This document shows positions 52,066 to 61,379 of a DNA stretch of 64,000 bases, in pieces. The notes below the pieces were generated by a model. The model did no database searches. It saw only the letters and a program-made list of their open reading frames with translations, and had not been told where the DNA came from. Origin of the DNA: Burkholderiales bacterium (lineage in GTDB: Bacteria > Pseudomonadota > Gammaproteobacteria > Burkholderiales > SG8-41); assembly GCA_022841375.1 (NCBI GenBank), contig JALHRQ010000004.1:62001-126000 (forward strand), written 5' to 3'. The translations under genes and the position numbers were made by a program. The first letter of the stretch is position 1. Every line of letters begins with the position of its first letter.

Positions 52066-53481
52066 ATGTCTGGAAATCTCGCAACCGTCTCCTACATCGG
52101 GGCAATCATTCTTTTCATTCTCAGTCTCGGCGGGCTGTCCAACCCCGAGACTTCGCGGCGCGGCAATCTCTACGGCATGATCGGCATGACCATCGCCGTG
52201 CTGGCCACCGTGTTCGGCCCGCGCGTCACGGCCGCCGGCATCCCCTGGATCATCGGTTCCATGGTGGTTGGCGGCGCTATCGGCCTGTATGCCGCGAAAG
52301 TCGTCAAGATGACGCAGATGCCCGAACTGGTTGCGCTGATGCACAGCCTGGTCGGTCTCGCCGCGTGTCTCGTCGGCTTTGCCAGCTACATCGATACCTC
52401 GGCCCCGCTCGCCGGTGCGGAAAAGACCATCCACGAGCTGGAAATCTACATCGGCATCCTGATCGGCGCGGTGACCTTCTCCGGTTCGTTGATCGCCTTC
52501 GGCAAGCTGAACGGCAAGATCGGCGGTTCGCCGCTGCTGCTGCCGGCGCGCCACTGGCTCAATCTCATCGGTTTGCTGGTGGTGATCTGGTTCGGCCGCG
52601 AGTTCATCAGCGCGAATTCGATCAGCGATGGCATGACGCCGCTGTTCGTGATGACGGTGATTGCGCTGCTGTTCGGCATCCATATGGTGATGGCGATCGG
52701 CGGCGCCGACATGCCGGTGGTGGTGTCGATGCTCAACAGCTACTCAGGTTGGGCTGCTGCGGCGACCGGTTTCATGTTGTCGAACGACCTGCTGATCGTG
52801 GTCGGGGCGCTGGTGGGTTCCTCCGGTGCGATCCTGTCCTACATCATGTGTCAGGCCATGAACCGCAACTTTATCAGCGTTATTGCCGGCGGCTTCGGCA
52901 CCGGCGGGGGTACTCCGGCACCCAAGGCCGACGGCACTGCCGAGCCCGCGGGAGAGGTCAACCCCGTTCTTGCGCTGGAGACCGCGGAACTGCTGAAGGA
53001 CGCCAAGAGCGTGATTATTGTTCCCGGCTATGGCATGGCAGTGGCGCAGGCGCAGCACACGGTATTTGAAATCACCAAGCTGCTGCGCGAGAAGGGTGTC
53101 AACGTGCGTTTCGGCATCCATCCGGTGGCGGGGCGCATGCCGGGCCACATGAACGTATTGCTGGCCGAGGCCAAAGTCCCCTACGACATCGTGTTTGAAA
53201 TGGACGAACTCAATGAGGACTTCCCGGATACCGACGTCGCGATGGTCATCGGCGCCAACGATATCGTCAATCCGGCGGCGCAGGATGATCCGGCCAGCCC
53301 GATTGCCGGCATGCCGGTGCTCGAAGTGTGGAAGGCGAAAACCTCGATTGTGATGAAACGCAGCATGGCTTCAGGATATGCCGGCGTCGACAATCCGCTG
53401 TTCTACAAGGAAAACAACCGCATGCTTTTCGGTGACGCCAAGAAAATGCTGGATGAGGTGCTGGTGGTTCTCAAGACTTGA
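52066..53481 (+). CDS. pntB: NAD(P) transhydrogenase subunit beta
   Basis: The 471-residue subunit has eight or nine membrane helices in the first 260 residues, forming the proton channel with the alpha membrane part, and a cytoplasmic NADP(H)-binding domain III. The latter shows [57 protein letters not shown], and [19 protein letters not shown]-type [16 protein letters not shown] strong terminator follows, closing the pntAB unit. Confidence 0.97.
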   Translation: MSGNLATVSYIGAIILFILSLGGLSNPETSRRGNLYGMIGMTIAVLATVFGPRVTAAGIPWIIGSMVVGGAIGLYAAKVVKMTQMPELVALMHSLVGLAACLVGFASYIDTSAPLAGAEKTIHELEIYIGILIGAVTFSGSLIAFGKLNGKIGGSPLLLPARHWLNLIGLLVVIWFGREFISANSISDGMTPLFVMTVIALLFGIHMVMAIGGADMPVVVSMLNSYSGWAAAATGFMLSNDLLIVVGALVGSSGAILSYIMCQAMNRNFISVIAGGFGTGGGTPAPKADGTAEPAGEVNPVLALETAELLKDAKSVIIVPGYGMAVAQAQHTVFEITKLLREKGVNVRFGIHPVAGRMPGHMNVLLAEAKVPYDIVFEMDELNEDFPDTDVAMVIGANDIVNPAAQDDPASPIAGMPVLEVWKAKTSIVMKRSMASGYAGVDNPLFYKENNRMLFGDAKKMLDEVLVVLKT

Positions 53482-53496
53482 CCATTCAGTGCAGGG

Positions 53497-53530
53497 AAAA
53501 AGAGGCCGCGATTGCGGCCTCTTTTTTTTG
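53497..53530 (+). terminator. Rho-independent terminator after pntB
   Basis: AAAAAGAGGCCGC (53497-53509) pairs with GCGGCCTCTTTTT around GATT and is followed by further T residues. Confidence 0.9.
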
Positions 53531-53818
53531 CGAGGACGAAATCAGTCGGCTCAAGTCTTCCTGCAGCGGACGCCATTCCAAGTCCATTTTTTGGACACCA
53601 TCAATTGACTGAAATATTCGGGGCAGATGATTTTAGTGATGTAGAAGCTTGATGAAGGTTTTGATTTAAATGTGAACGAAGTTAAGCCTGAGTCCACATT
53701 GCCGGAGAGAGATTGTTCCTACAGTATTGATCGGAAAAATTATGACCGTTATGATCAGAATGAAAGTAACCGCAACGCTAACAGGCGTCGAACTCAAAAG
53801 AGTCCACAAAGAGGCTTC

Positions 53819-56029
53819 ATGTTCAACAATTCAGTGTACGAAGGTTTTCTTGAGGCGGCGCCCGATGCCATGGTCATTGTCAACGGCAATGGCGAAGTCG
53901 TGTTGTTCAACTCCCGGGCGGTAAAACTTTTCGGTTGGACTCACGCTGAACTTGCAGGGCAGCAGGTCAAAAACCTTATTCCCGAGGGATTTGCTGAGCG
54001 TCTGCTGGCCGATGCCTTGCGTTCGAGCGCTGAGGCGCTGGCCCAACAGATCGGTTCAGGCATCGAACTCATCGGGCAACGGAAGGGCGGCGGCAAGTTT
54101 CCCATCGAAATCATGCTAAGTCCTCTGCAAAGCGACGCCGGTTTGCTGGTGAACGTTGCCATCCGTGACATCACCATCCGCAAGGCGTCGGAAGGCACGA
54201 TCAGGCGGCTGAATCGGGTCCATGCCATGTTGAGCGGCATCCTGAGTGCGCGCGTTCATGATTGCGATGAGTTGTTCAAAGGTGCGTGCAAGGTTGCTGT
54301 TGATGTGGGGAAGTTCCAAATGGCCTGGATAGCCATGGTGAACAGCGAAACCGGGAATATTGTGCCCTCGGCTTCCACAGGAGTGAGCGAAGAACTGCTG
54401 ACCGCCATCAAAGACCGCTTCTTATTGGCAAAGGCCGGTTCGTTGGGGGATTCCCTGGCTGCACGGGCCATTTTGGGAAAAGAGGCGATAGTCATAAACG
54501 ATGTTTCGGCGGCGCAGGGTCTGATACTGGGCAAACCATATATCGCCGCCGGCATTCGCTCGATCGGCATATTTCCGTTGATCGTCAACGAGGCTGCGGT
54601 CGGTGTGCTGGCACTGTATTCCAGGGAGAAAGACTTTTTCCTGGATGACGAAATGCTGTTGTTGGCGGAACTCACCAACGACATTTCATTCACAATCGAT
54701 CATATCGAAAAGCAGGATAAGCTTAATTACCTTGCCTACTACGATGTGCTGACGGGGCTCGCAAACCACCGGCTGTTTCTTGACCGGGTGGCGCAGTATT
54801 TGCGGAGCGCTGCAGTCCGCAAGCACAAACTGGCCCTTTTCCTGATTGATCTGGAGCGATTCAAGAACATCAATGACAGTCTTGGTCAGGCTGCCGGGGA
54901 CAGCCTGCTGAAAAAGGTGGCAACCTGGCTCATTGAGAATGTCGGGGATGCCAATCTGCTGGCAAGGGTCGGGGCGGATCATTTTGTCGTGGTGCAGCCG
55001 GAAGTGACGCATGAAGAGGATATGGCGCGGAAGCTTGAAAAAACGCTGCGCGAGTTTCACGAACATCCGTTTTATCTGAACGGAACCGGATTCAGGATCT
55101 CGGCAAAAGTCGGGGTTGCAGTGTTCCCTGTGGATGGCGCGGATGCAGATACGTTGTTCAGTAACGCCGAGTCGGCGCTAAAAAAAGCCAAGCAGTCCGG
55201 CGATCCGTATCTGTTCTATACCCCAAGCATGAACGCGCGGGTTGCTGAAAAGCTGATGCTGGAAAACCGCTTGAGTAAAGCGATGGATAACGGGGAGTTT
55301 GTGCTGCACTATCAGCCAAAGCTGAACATTGCGAGCGGAAAACTCACCGGCGCAGAAGCACTGATCCGCTGGAACGATCCGCACACCGGGCTGGTGCCGC
55401 CGGGGCAGTTTATTCCGAGTCTGGAGGAAACCGGGCTGATTTATGAGGTCGGGCGCTGGGCGCTGAAGCAGGCCATCAATGACTATCTGGGCTGGCGGAA
55501 TGCGGGACTGGCGGCGGTGCGCATTGCGGTGAATGTGTCGCCACTGCAGTTGCGTCACCGTGATTTCAGCGATGAAATCAGGCGCGTCATCGAGATTGAC
55601 GCTCACGCTTCAGAAGGGTTGGAACTGGAAATTACCGAAAGCTTGCTGATGGAAAACGTCGAGCGCAGCGTTTCCAGGCTGAAATTAATCCGTGCCATGG
55701 GAATCCCCGTTGCCGTTGACGATTTTGGCACTGGTTTCTCATCGCTGAATTACCTGTCCAAGCTTCCGCTGGATACGCTGAAGATCGACCGCTCGTTCGT
55801 AATCGAAATGACCGCAGCGGCGGAGGGGTTGGCGCTGGTTTCCACCATAATTACCCTGGCACATTCGCTGAAACTCAAGGTCGTGGCGGAAGGAGTCGAA
55901 ACCCTGGAGCAGTCACGGTTGTTGCAGGAAATGAAGTGTGACGAGATGCAGGGGTTCCTGTTCAGCAAGGCTGTGCCGGCCGATATTTTTGAAGAAAAAT
56001 TTCTCCGCAAGCCCCCGGATGCGGTCTGA
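53819..56029 (+). CDS. PAS-GAF-GGDEF-EAL cyclic-di-GMP signalling protein
   Basis: The product (736 residues from the ATG at 53819, preceded by AAAGAGG; a GTG at 53672 would add 49 polar residues) holds a PAS domain (about 10-125, AAPDAMVIVNGNGEVVLFNS), a GAF domain (about 140-300), a GGDEF domain (about 305-465) and an EAL domain (about 480-730). The GGDEF signature is replaced by VGADHF, so cyclase activity is unlikely. The EAL domain is intact: GAEALIRWNDPHTG, VAVDDFGTGFSSLNYLSKLP, and DRSFV. It probably hydrolyses cyclic-di-GMP. No membrane segment is seen, so it is cytoplasmic. Its position between pntAB and the DUF3047 gene is isolated. Confidence 0.92.
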   Translation: MFNNSVYEGFLEAAPDAMVIVNGNGEVVLFNSRAVKLFGWTHAELAGQQVKNLIPEGFAERLLADALRSSAEALAQQIGSGIELIGQRKGGGKFPIEIMLSPLQSDAGLLVNVAIRDITIRKASEGTIRRLNRVHAMLSGILSARVHDCDELFKGACKVAVDVGKFQMAWIAMVNSETGNIVPSASTGVSEELLTAIKDRFLLAKAGSLGDSLAARAILGKEAIVINDVSAAQGLILGKPYIAAGIRSIGIFPLIVNEAAVGVLALYSREKDFFLDDEMLLLAELTNDISFTIDHIEKQDKLNYLAYYDVLTGLANHRLFLDRVAQYLRSAAVRKHKLALFLIDLERFKNINDSLGQAAGDSLLKKVATWLIENVGDANLLARVGADHFVVVQPEVTHEEDMARKLEKTLREFHEHPFYLNGTGFRISAKVGVAVFPVDGADADTLFSNAESALKKAKQSGDPYLFYTPSMNARVAEKLMLENRLSKAMDNGEFVLHYQPKLNIASGKLTGAEALIRWNDPHTGLVPPGQFIPSLEETGLIYEVGRWALKQAINDYLGWRNAGLAAVRIAVNVSPLQLRHRDFSDEIRRVIEIDAHASEGLELEITESLLMENVERSVSRLKLIRAMGIPVAVDDFGTGFSSLNYLSKLPLDTLKIDRSFVIEMTAAAEGLALVSTIITLAHSLKLKVVAEGVETLEQSRLLQEMKCDEMQGFLFSKAVPADIFEEKFLRKPPDAV

Positions 56030-56059
56030 ATCCGGTGTGTGCCGGCAAAAACCGCGGGA

Positions 56060-56839
56060 TCAGTCGTTTACTGCAGTTACTGTGGCAATAGGAGATTTGC
56101 GGAACACGATGTCACCGTAGTACGCATGGATGTTATCCCCCGTGTTGTCGGTGTCGGTCATGATGCCGATCGCTGTTATCGGCCCGGGATATTCACCGAA
56201 GGCGCGTTTGTAATCCTCGACAATGTTGCGCGTGACTTCCTGCCACCGGCCCAGCCGGTCACGTCCCGATTCGGCGACGATCATCTTGATGCGCGAGGTG
56301 TGGCGGTTGTCGATCACGGTTTCACGCGGCGCGCGGTTTTCCCAGATATACATCAAAGTGGCGTAGGGCATTTGCTGGCCGGTCAGCAGCCTCACGTTGT
56401 CGAAGAACATGCGGTCGCGAAGGTCCAGCGTATCCAGGTCGCCGCCGAAGCTCACCACCAGCCGCACCGGGGAGTCTTCCAGGTGTTTCTGCGTGTTGTC
56501 GGCTTTCTGGATCAGGTGGTCGACTTTCCAGTGCCAGTGCAGTACCGGAAAGGTTTTCGGATCGATCTTCAGCGGGTGGATGAGTCCCGAGGCCGAAGAC
56601 TCGGCACGGGCGCGAACCACGGTGCGCCCCTGTTCATTGACCAGTTTGTACGCCGTGGATCGCTTGAACCGCGACAGCACCCACGGCTGCCAGCCCGGCG
56701 GCAGGGTTTCGCCTTCGGGATGCCCGGAAAAACTGCGTACTTGCGGCAGCGCCACGGTCTCCGGCATTTCAGGCGTAGTGGCGCAACCGGCGCCGAGCGC
56801 CAGCACGGCTGCAAGCGCCACGCTTCGAACCCTGTTCAT
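56060..56839 (-). CDS. DUF3047 family lipoprotein
   Basis: The 259-residue protein starts MNRVRSVALAAVLALGAGC with a lipobox-like LGAGC, so the mature N-terminus is probably a lipidated cysteine anchored in the envelope. The rest contains LHWHWKVDHLIQKAD, DDSPVRLVVSFGGD-type LEDSPVRLVVSFGGDLDTLD, and TDTDNTGDNIHAYYGDIVF, the pattern of DUF3047, whose function is unknown. An in-frame ATG 33 bases upstream would add 11 residues. It lies 87 bases downstream of the amidase gene on the same strand. Confidence 0.83.
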   Translation of the reverse strand: MNRVRSVALAAVLALGAGCATTPEMPETVALPQVRSFSGHPEGETLPPGWQPWVLSRFKRSTAYKLVNEQGRTVVRARAESSASGLIHPLKIDPKTFPVLHWHWKVDHLIQKADNTQKHLEDSPVRLVVSFGGDLDTLDLRDRMFFDNVRLLTGQQMPYATLMYIWENRAPRETVIDNRHTSRIKMIVAESGRDRLGRWQEVTRNIVEDYKRAFGEYPGPITAIGIMTDTDNTGDNIHAYYGDIVFRKSPIATVTAVND

Positions 56840-56926
56840 CTTCCCCCTCCGGGTGTGCGCATGGATGCGCATCTGGGTGTGAATATCCTTAAGGCCGTAT
56901 CTTATTGCAAACCGGGTTCCCGGGTA

Positions 56927-58324
56927 TCAGGGGTTGTTGGCGACCTTTTCCGGCGCCAGTGGCGGATTTTTCGAGAAATAACGTTTGATGCCGGCGAATA
57001 TCGCGTCAGCCATCTTGTTCTGATAGACAGGATCGCGCAGCTTGCGTTCCTCGTCGGGATTGCTGATGAACGCGGTCTCGATCAGGATCGACGGAATGTC
57101 CGGCGCTTTAAGCACGGCGAAGCCCGCCTGTTCGACGTAGTTCTTGTGCAGCCGGTTGATGCCGCCCATTTCCTGTAACACGGCTTTGCCCAGCTTCAGG
57201 CTGTCGTTGATCGAGGCGGTTTGCGACAGGTCGAGCAGGGTCTGCTTCAGATAGGGGTCCTTGATGCCGAGGTTGACGCCGCCGATCAGGTCGGCGTCGT
57301 TTTCCTGTTTCGCCAGCCAGCGCGCCGCGACCGAGGTGGCGCCGCGTTCCGACAGCGCAAACACCGACGAGCCGTTGGCCGAGGGTTTTACGAAGGCATC
57401 CGCGTGTATCGACACAAACAGGTCGGCGCGCACCCGGCGTGCCTTCTCGACGCGCATATGCAAGGGGATGAAAAAGTCGCCGTCCCGGGTCAGCACTGCG
57501 CGCATGTTCGGTTCGGTTTCGATGCGCTCCTTCAGTTTTTGCGCGATCGACAGCGTGATGTTTTTTTCCAGTGTGCCGCTGCGGCCGCGGGCGCCCGGAT
57601 CCTCCCCACCGTGGCCGGGGTCGATGGCGATGGTGATCAGCCGTTCCGAAGCAGGGCGCGTTGCACGGGCTGCGGGTTTCGGTGCGGAGGACTCGTTTTT
57701 GGCGACAACCGGGGGCGGACCGACCTCGGGGGCTGCAAGTTCGGGGGGGGACGTCGATCCCGGGGCCGGTGTTGCTGCCGGGGTTTCCGGCTGTCCGGAT
57801 TCGCGTCGCTTGAGAAAGGCCAAGAGCGGATCGGGCGGCGTCAGCGGATAGATGTCGAGCACCAGCCGGTGGCCGTAACCGGCGATTGGTGCCAGCGCAA
57901 ACGCTTCGGGTTTGACCTTGGCTTTAAGATCGAACACCAGTCGGATCGTGCCCGGCTTGAAGCGGCCGGCGCGCACGCCCTTGATATACGGGTCTTCAGC
58001 GCTGATTTTGCCGGCAATATCGGTCAGGGCGGCGGTGAGCGCGACATCCTCCAGATCCAGCACCAGTCGATCGGGATTCTCGAGATTAAACAGCTTGTGG
58101 CGGATCGGCTGCTGCGATTCGATGGTGACGCGGGTGTAGTCGGGGGCCGGCCAGACGCGTGTCGAACTCACCAAGGTGTCGGCGGCGTGGGCTGTGTATC
58201 CCGTCAACAACGCGATGGCACAGCCAAGGAGCCATTGCATTAAACAACGGGAAAAACGATGCGCTGACTGCGGGTTTGCCGCAATGGGGGTGACGGGTCT
58301 CAGTCTGTCAGTTTGTCGAGACAA
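56927..58324 (-). CDS. N-acetylmuramoyl-L-alanine amidase, AmiC-like
   Basis: The protein has up to 465 residues. A signal peptide ends TAHAA, an AMIN domain follows (about 50-160; WPAPDYTRVTIESQQPIRH), then a Pro/Ala linker, and an Amidase_3 catalytic domain (about 230-450). The zinc motif is IAIDPGHGGEDPGARG; further conserved parts are ADLFVSIHADAFV and PSILIETAFISNPDEE. It cleaves the amide between peptide stems and glycan strands in the periplasm, which assists cell separation. The chosen TTG start at 58324 overlaps tsaE by 25 bases; an ATG at 58240 is an alternative but leaves an uncharged signal n-region. Confidence 0.93.
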   Translation of the reverse strand: MSRQTDRLRPVTPIAANPQSAHRFSRCLMQWLLGCAIALLTGYTAHAADTLVSSTRVWPAPDYTRVTIESQQPIRHKLFNLENPDRLVLDLEDVALTAALTDIAGKISAEDPYIKGVRAGRFKPGTIRLVFDLKAKVKPEAFALAPIAGYGHRLVLDIYPLTPPDPLLAFLKRRESGQPETPAATPAPGSTSPPELAAPEVGPPPVVAKNESSAPKPAARATRPASERLITIAIDPGHGGEDPGARGRSGTLEKNITLSIAQKLKERIETEPNMRAVLTRDGDFFIPLHMRVEKARRVRADLFVSIHADAFVKPSANGSSVFALSERGATSVAARWLAKQENDADLIGGVNLGIKDPYLKQTLLDLSQTASINDSLKLGKAVLQEMGGINRLHKNYVEQAGFAVLKAPDIPSILIETAFISNPDEERKLRDPVYQNKMADAIFAGIKRYFSKNPPLAPEKVANNP

Positions 58325-58758
58325 CGCCTGCCAACCTCCGTGTGCGCCGTGATGGTCATTGCACGCCCTTCGGCAATAACGTGCAGTTCAATGTCCAGAT
58401 CTGCGGGTGGCAGGTCCGGCACCTTTTCCGGCCACTCAATCAGGCATACGGACTGCGGATTGAAGTATTCCCGGAAGCCCGTATCCACCAGTTCCTTAGG
58501 ATCAAGGAAACGATAAAAATCAAAGTGATACAAGTATAACCTAGAAAAATTATAGGTTTCAAGCAAGGTGAAGGTCGGGCTTTTGACCCGACCCTCGTAA
58601 CCCAAGCCGCGCAGGATGCCGCGGACCAGCGTGGTTTTGCCCGCGCCGAGGTCACCGCGCAGGTGCACGGTCATGCCGGATTCAAGCAGTGGCGAGAGGG
58701 TGCGGCCGAAGGCCAGCGTGTCGGCTTCCGTTGCAGGAAAGCGGTTAACCTTGGTCAT
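58300..58758 (-). CDS. tsaE: tRNA threonylcarbamoyladenosine biosynthesis protein TsaE
   Basis: The 152-residue ATPase works with TsaB and TsaD in forming t6A37 in tRNAs. It has the P-loop LRGDLGAGKTTLVRGILRGLG (Walker residues GDLGAGKTT), SPTFTLLETY, and YHFDFYRFLDPKEL with family aspartates. It overlaps the amidase start, so translation is probably coupled, as tsaE and ami genes are in Enterobacteria. tsaB and tsaD are not in the window. Confidence 0.95.
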   Translation of the reverse strand: MTKVNRFPATEADTLAFGRTLSPLLESGMTVHLRGDLGAGKTTLVRGILRGLGYEGRVKSPTFTLLETYNFSRLYLYHFDFYRFLDPKELVDTGFREYFNPQSVCLIEWPEKVPDLPPADLDIELHVIAEGRAMTITAHTEVGRRCLDKLTD

Positions 58759-58780
58759 GGTTTAAGGGCAAAAATCGTTA

Positions 58781-58890
58781 GCCACAGAGGGCACAGAGAA
58801 CACAGAGGAAATCTAAACCGCAGTGACTTGACGCAAGGCGTTTAGCGCAGTCCGGCAGTGGTTTTTCTCGGTGTTCTCTGTGTACCCCTC
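58781..58890. repeat. Palindromic intergenic repeat between tsaE and queG
   Basis: CACAGAGAACAC (58792-58803) is the exact reverse complement of GTGTTCTCTGTG (58871-58882), separated by 67 bases, and both arms have extra CACAGAGG/CCTCTGTG-like flanks. The arrangement resembles dispersed palindromic repeats with CACAGAG cores seen in many proteobacterial intergenic regions. It is the only copy in the window. Confidence 0.55.
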
Positions 58891-58942
58891 AAGGGTTATT
58901 GTGAAGAATCCTTTGTGGCAAGGTTTTGAATTTGATCAGGTA

Positions 58943-60010
58943 ATGACTGACTACACCACTTTGCTCGCTGACATCCGTCGCTGGGGCGCCGAACTCGGTT
59001 TCCAGCAGGTCGCGGTCGCTGACTGCGATCTGTCGCATGCCGAGCCGCGTCTCGCCGAATGGCTGGCGCGGGGCTGGCATGGTGACATGGATTATATGGC
59101 ACGGCATGGCGTCAAACGTTCCCGACCCGCTGAACTGGTGCCGGGCACGCTGCGGGTGATTGCCGTGCGCCTGAATTACACGCCGCCTGCGGCACGCGAC
59201 AGCTGGGCCGTGATCCACGACGGCGCACAGGCCTTCATCTCGCGTTATGCGACAGGGCGGGATTATCACAAAGTGTTGCGCAACCGGCTGCAGCAACTTG
59301 CCGAACGCATTCAGGGCGTTGTCGGCGAATACCGCTACCGCGTGTTCACCGACAGCGCGCCAGTGATGGAAGTGGCGCTGGCCGAAAAAGCCGGTCTCGG
59401 CTGGCGTGGCAAACACACGCTGCTGCTCAACCGCGAAGGCGGTTCGGCGTTTTTTCTCGGCGAGATTTATACCGACCTGCCATTGCCGGTGGATCAACCC
59501 CAGACCGAACACTGCGGTACCTGCATGCGCTGCATCGATGTTTGCCCGACCCGGGCCATCGTCGCGCCGTACCAGCTGGAAGCGCGGCGCTGTATTTCCT
59601 ATCTCACCATTGAACTGAAGGGTGCCATTCCCGAAGCGCTGCGTCCGCTGATCGGCAACCGGGTTTACGGTTGTGACGACTGCCAACTGGTGTGCCCGTG
59701 GAACCGCTATGCCGAAATCAGCGCCGAGCCCGATTTCGCAGTGCGCAACGGCCTTGATGATGTGACGCTGGTCGAATTATTCACCTGGGATGCGGCGACT
59801 TTTGCGGCAAGATTGGCCGGCAGCGCGATTCATCGTATCGGCCACGAACGCTGGTTGCGCAACATCGCTGTCGGCCTCGGCAATGCACCGACCTCGCCGG
59901 CGGTGATCGCTGCTCTACGCGCTCGCGGGGATGACCCTTCGCCACTGGTGCGCGAACATGTAACTTGGGCGCTGACCCGGCATGGCGCGGGAATGAACGT
60001 CAGCAGTTGA
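58943..60010 (+). CDS. queG: Epoxyqueuosine reductase
   Basis: The 355-residue enzyme reduces epoxyqueuosine to queuosine in tRNA with cobalamin and two [4Fe-4S] clusters. The cluster motifs are CGTCMRCIDVCPTRAI (around residues 193-208) and YGCDDCQLVCPWN (around 244-256). DUF1730-like N-terminal sequence includes GDMDYMARHGVKRSRP. The ATG at 58943 matches the family start; an in-frame GTG upstream lies inside the palindromic repeat and is rejected. tsaE is divergent from it, in the place where tsaE adjoins queG in Enterobacteria. Confidence 0.96.
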   Translation: MTDYTTLLADIRRWGAELGFQQVAVADCDLSHAEPRLAEWLARGWHGDMDYMARHGVKRSRPAELVPGTLRVIAVRLNYTPPAARDSWAVIHDGAQAFISRYATGRDYHKVLRNRLQQLAERIQGVVGEYRYRVFTDSAPVMEVALAEKAGLGWRGKHTLLLNREGGSAFFLGEIYTDLPLPVDQPQTEHCGTCMRCIDVCPTRAIVAPYQLEARRCISYLTIELKGAIPEALRPLIGNRVYGCDDCQLVCPWNRYAEISAEPDFAVRNGLDDVTLVELFTWDAATFAARLAGSAIHRIGHERWLRNIAVGLGNAPTSPAVIAALRARGDDPSPLVREHVTWALTRHGAGMNVSS

Positions 60011-60022
60011 AGCGACTGCTTC

Positions 60023-60055
60023 AGAAAAAACGCCGGCAATACGCCGGCGTTTGCT
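60023..60055. terminator. Bidirectional terminator between queG and rimI
   Basis: AAACGCCGGC (60028-60037) pairs with GCCGGCGTTT (60043-60052) around AATAC. The upstream A6 run gives a T-tract for the minus-strand gene; the plus-strand T-tract is weaker. Confidence 0.75.
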
Positions 60056-60074
60056 GATAACTGCCAGCCGCCGC

Positions 60075-60563
60075 TTACTGCTCCGGCGTGGTGGCCATTG
60101 AACCCAGACGGCGTTGCATGCGCACCGCGGTTTCGATGTTCTGGTAATAACCGGCGACCTGTCCGGTGGGCAAAAATCCAAGCGCTTCGTAAAAGCTGCG
60201 CGCCGCAAAATTGTTGGAGCGCATTTCGACATCAATCTGCGTGACGCCGGCGGTCAATGCCGATTCCATGATCCATTCGATCATCGCCATGCCGATGCCG
60301 CGCCGCTGATAGGCGGGCTGCACGGCGAACAATGAGAGATGGGCACGGGTGTCGCCGAATTCGGTGATGGCAAACCCTGCGAAACGTTCCTCGGCTTCGG
60401 CTACCAGCACGCAGGTTTCTCGGCCGCGCAGCGCGCGCGCGATGCGGGTGGGGTGCCAGGTCCAGCCGCGCAAGCCGACTTCGATCAGACAGCGCGACAT
60501 CACAGCGATCTGCTGGATGTCGCCGCCACGGGCTAAGCGTATTGTGCAGGGCGTTTTGGACAA
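60075..60563 (-). CDS. rimI: GNAT acetyltransferase, RimI-like
   Basis: The 162-residue protein is a GNAT acetyltransferase with the acetyl-CoA loop VQPAYQRRGIGMAMIEWIME (Arg-Arg-Gly-Ile-Gly), VEMRSNNFAARSFYEALGF and a final GYYQN. RimI acetylates the N-terminus of ribosomal protein S18; the pattern NFAARSFYEALGF with GYY fits that branch, though other N-acetyltransferases look alike. It stands near queG and tsaE, which are often grouped with rimI and tsaB. Confidence 0.8.
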   Translation of the reverse strand: MSKTPCTIRLARGGDIQQIAVMSRCLIEVGLRGWTWHPTRIARALRGRETCVLVAEAEERFAGFAITEFGDTRAHLSLFAVQPAYQRRGIGMAMIEWIMESALTAGVTQIDVEMRSNNFAARSFYEALGFLPTGQVAGYYQNIETAVRMQRRLGSMATTPEQ

Positions 60564-60657
60564 AGGGTCGGCTCCTGCACGGCAGTGTAGCGCAATCGCC
60601 GGCCGTTGCGCGATTACCCGGTAATGATTCGGGGCCGGGCTTGCGCCTGGCTCCGCT

Positions 60658-61215
60658 TCACGCAGATTTGGGTATGAACTTCAGCGCCACACCGTTGTTG
60701 CACCAGCGCTGCCGCGTCGGTTGCGGACCGTCATCGAAGACATGGCCGTGATGCCCGCCGCAACGCATGCAGTGGTATTCGGTGCGCGGCGAAAACAGCA
60801 CATAGTCTTTTTTGGTGGCGAACACGCCGGGAATGGTGGTGAAAAAACTCGGCCAGCCGGTGCCTGATTCGTATTTCATATCCGAAGTGAACAGCGGCAG
60901 GTCGCAGCCGGCGCAGACGAACACGCCCGGGCGCTTTTCGCCGTTGAGCGGGCTGGTGGCTGCGCGCTCGGTGCCTTCTTCGCGCAGCACGTTGAATTGT
61001 GCCTTGTCGAGGCGTTTGCGCCATTCATCGTTGGTCAGCTTCAGGGCTTCGGTCGGCGCCGGGGCCTTGAAATTGGCGGCGAGCAGGGCCCGCCAGTTGT
61101 TCTGCATGGCCTGAATCTCCTTCATCGTACCCGCCGGGGCTGCGCCAGCGGTGTTATGGAAGGAAGTTCCGAATGCAGCCAATGTGAGTCCCTGCAAAAA
61201 TCCGCGTCGTTTCAT
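60658..61215 (-). CDS. msrB: Exported peptide-methionine (R)-S-oxide reductase
   Basis: The 185-residue protein starts at an ATG behind AGGAG with a Tat-type signal, MKRRGFLQGLTLAAFG. The MsrB domain (about 55-185) has CAGCDLPLF and CMRCGGHHGHVFDDGP, the two zinc cysteine pairs, and RWCNNGVALKF, with the catalytic cysteine in the slot of the usual RYCINS motif. It repairs R-methionine sulfoxide. The twin-arginine leader places it in the periplasm, so it repairs envelope proteins. A thioredoxin-like periplasmic donor is not seen nearby. Confidence 0.92.
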   Translation of the reverse strand: MKRRGFLQGLTLAAFGTSFHNTAGAAPAGTMKEIQAMQNNWRALLAANFKAPAPTEALKLTNDEWRKRLDKAQFNVLREEGTERAATSPLNGEKRPGVFVCAGCDLPLFTSDMKYESGTGWPSFFTTIPGVFATKKDYVLFSPRTEYHCMRCGGHHGHVFDDGPQPTRQRWCNNGVALKFIPKSA

Positions 61216-61379
61216 GATTTCTCCTGTTGCTGCCGTCTGACCGCATTTGCCGCGGAAAATTCCTTGGCGTTGACTGCTGTGGTTTGGTCGCGCCAATGTA
61301 GCAGTCCTTACATTCACCTGAAAGGCACACTCGGGATGCGGGATAATTCCGTTTTTACTGACAGCCACCATCCCTTTTC

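Noticed and set aside
51489-53069. Long open frame inside pntA-pntB in another frame
   Set aside because: It crosses the gene boundary and is rich in Arg, His and Gly. It shows no family pattern and the pnt genes explain the coding signal.
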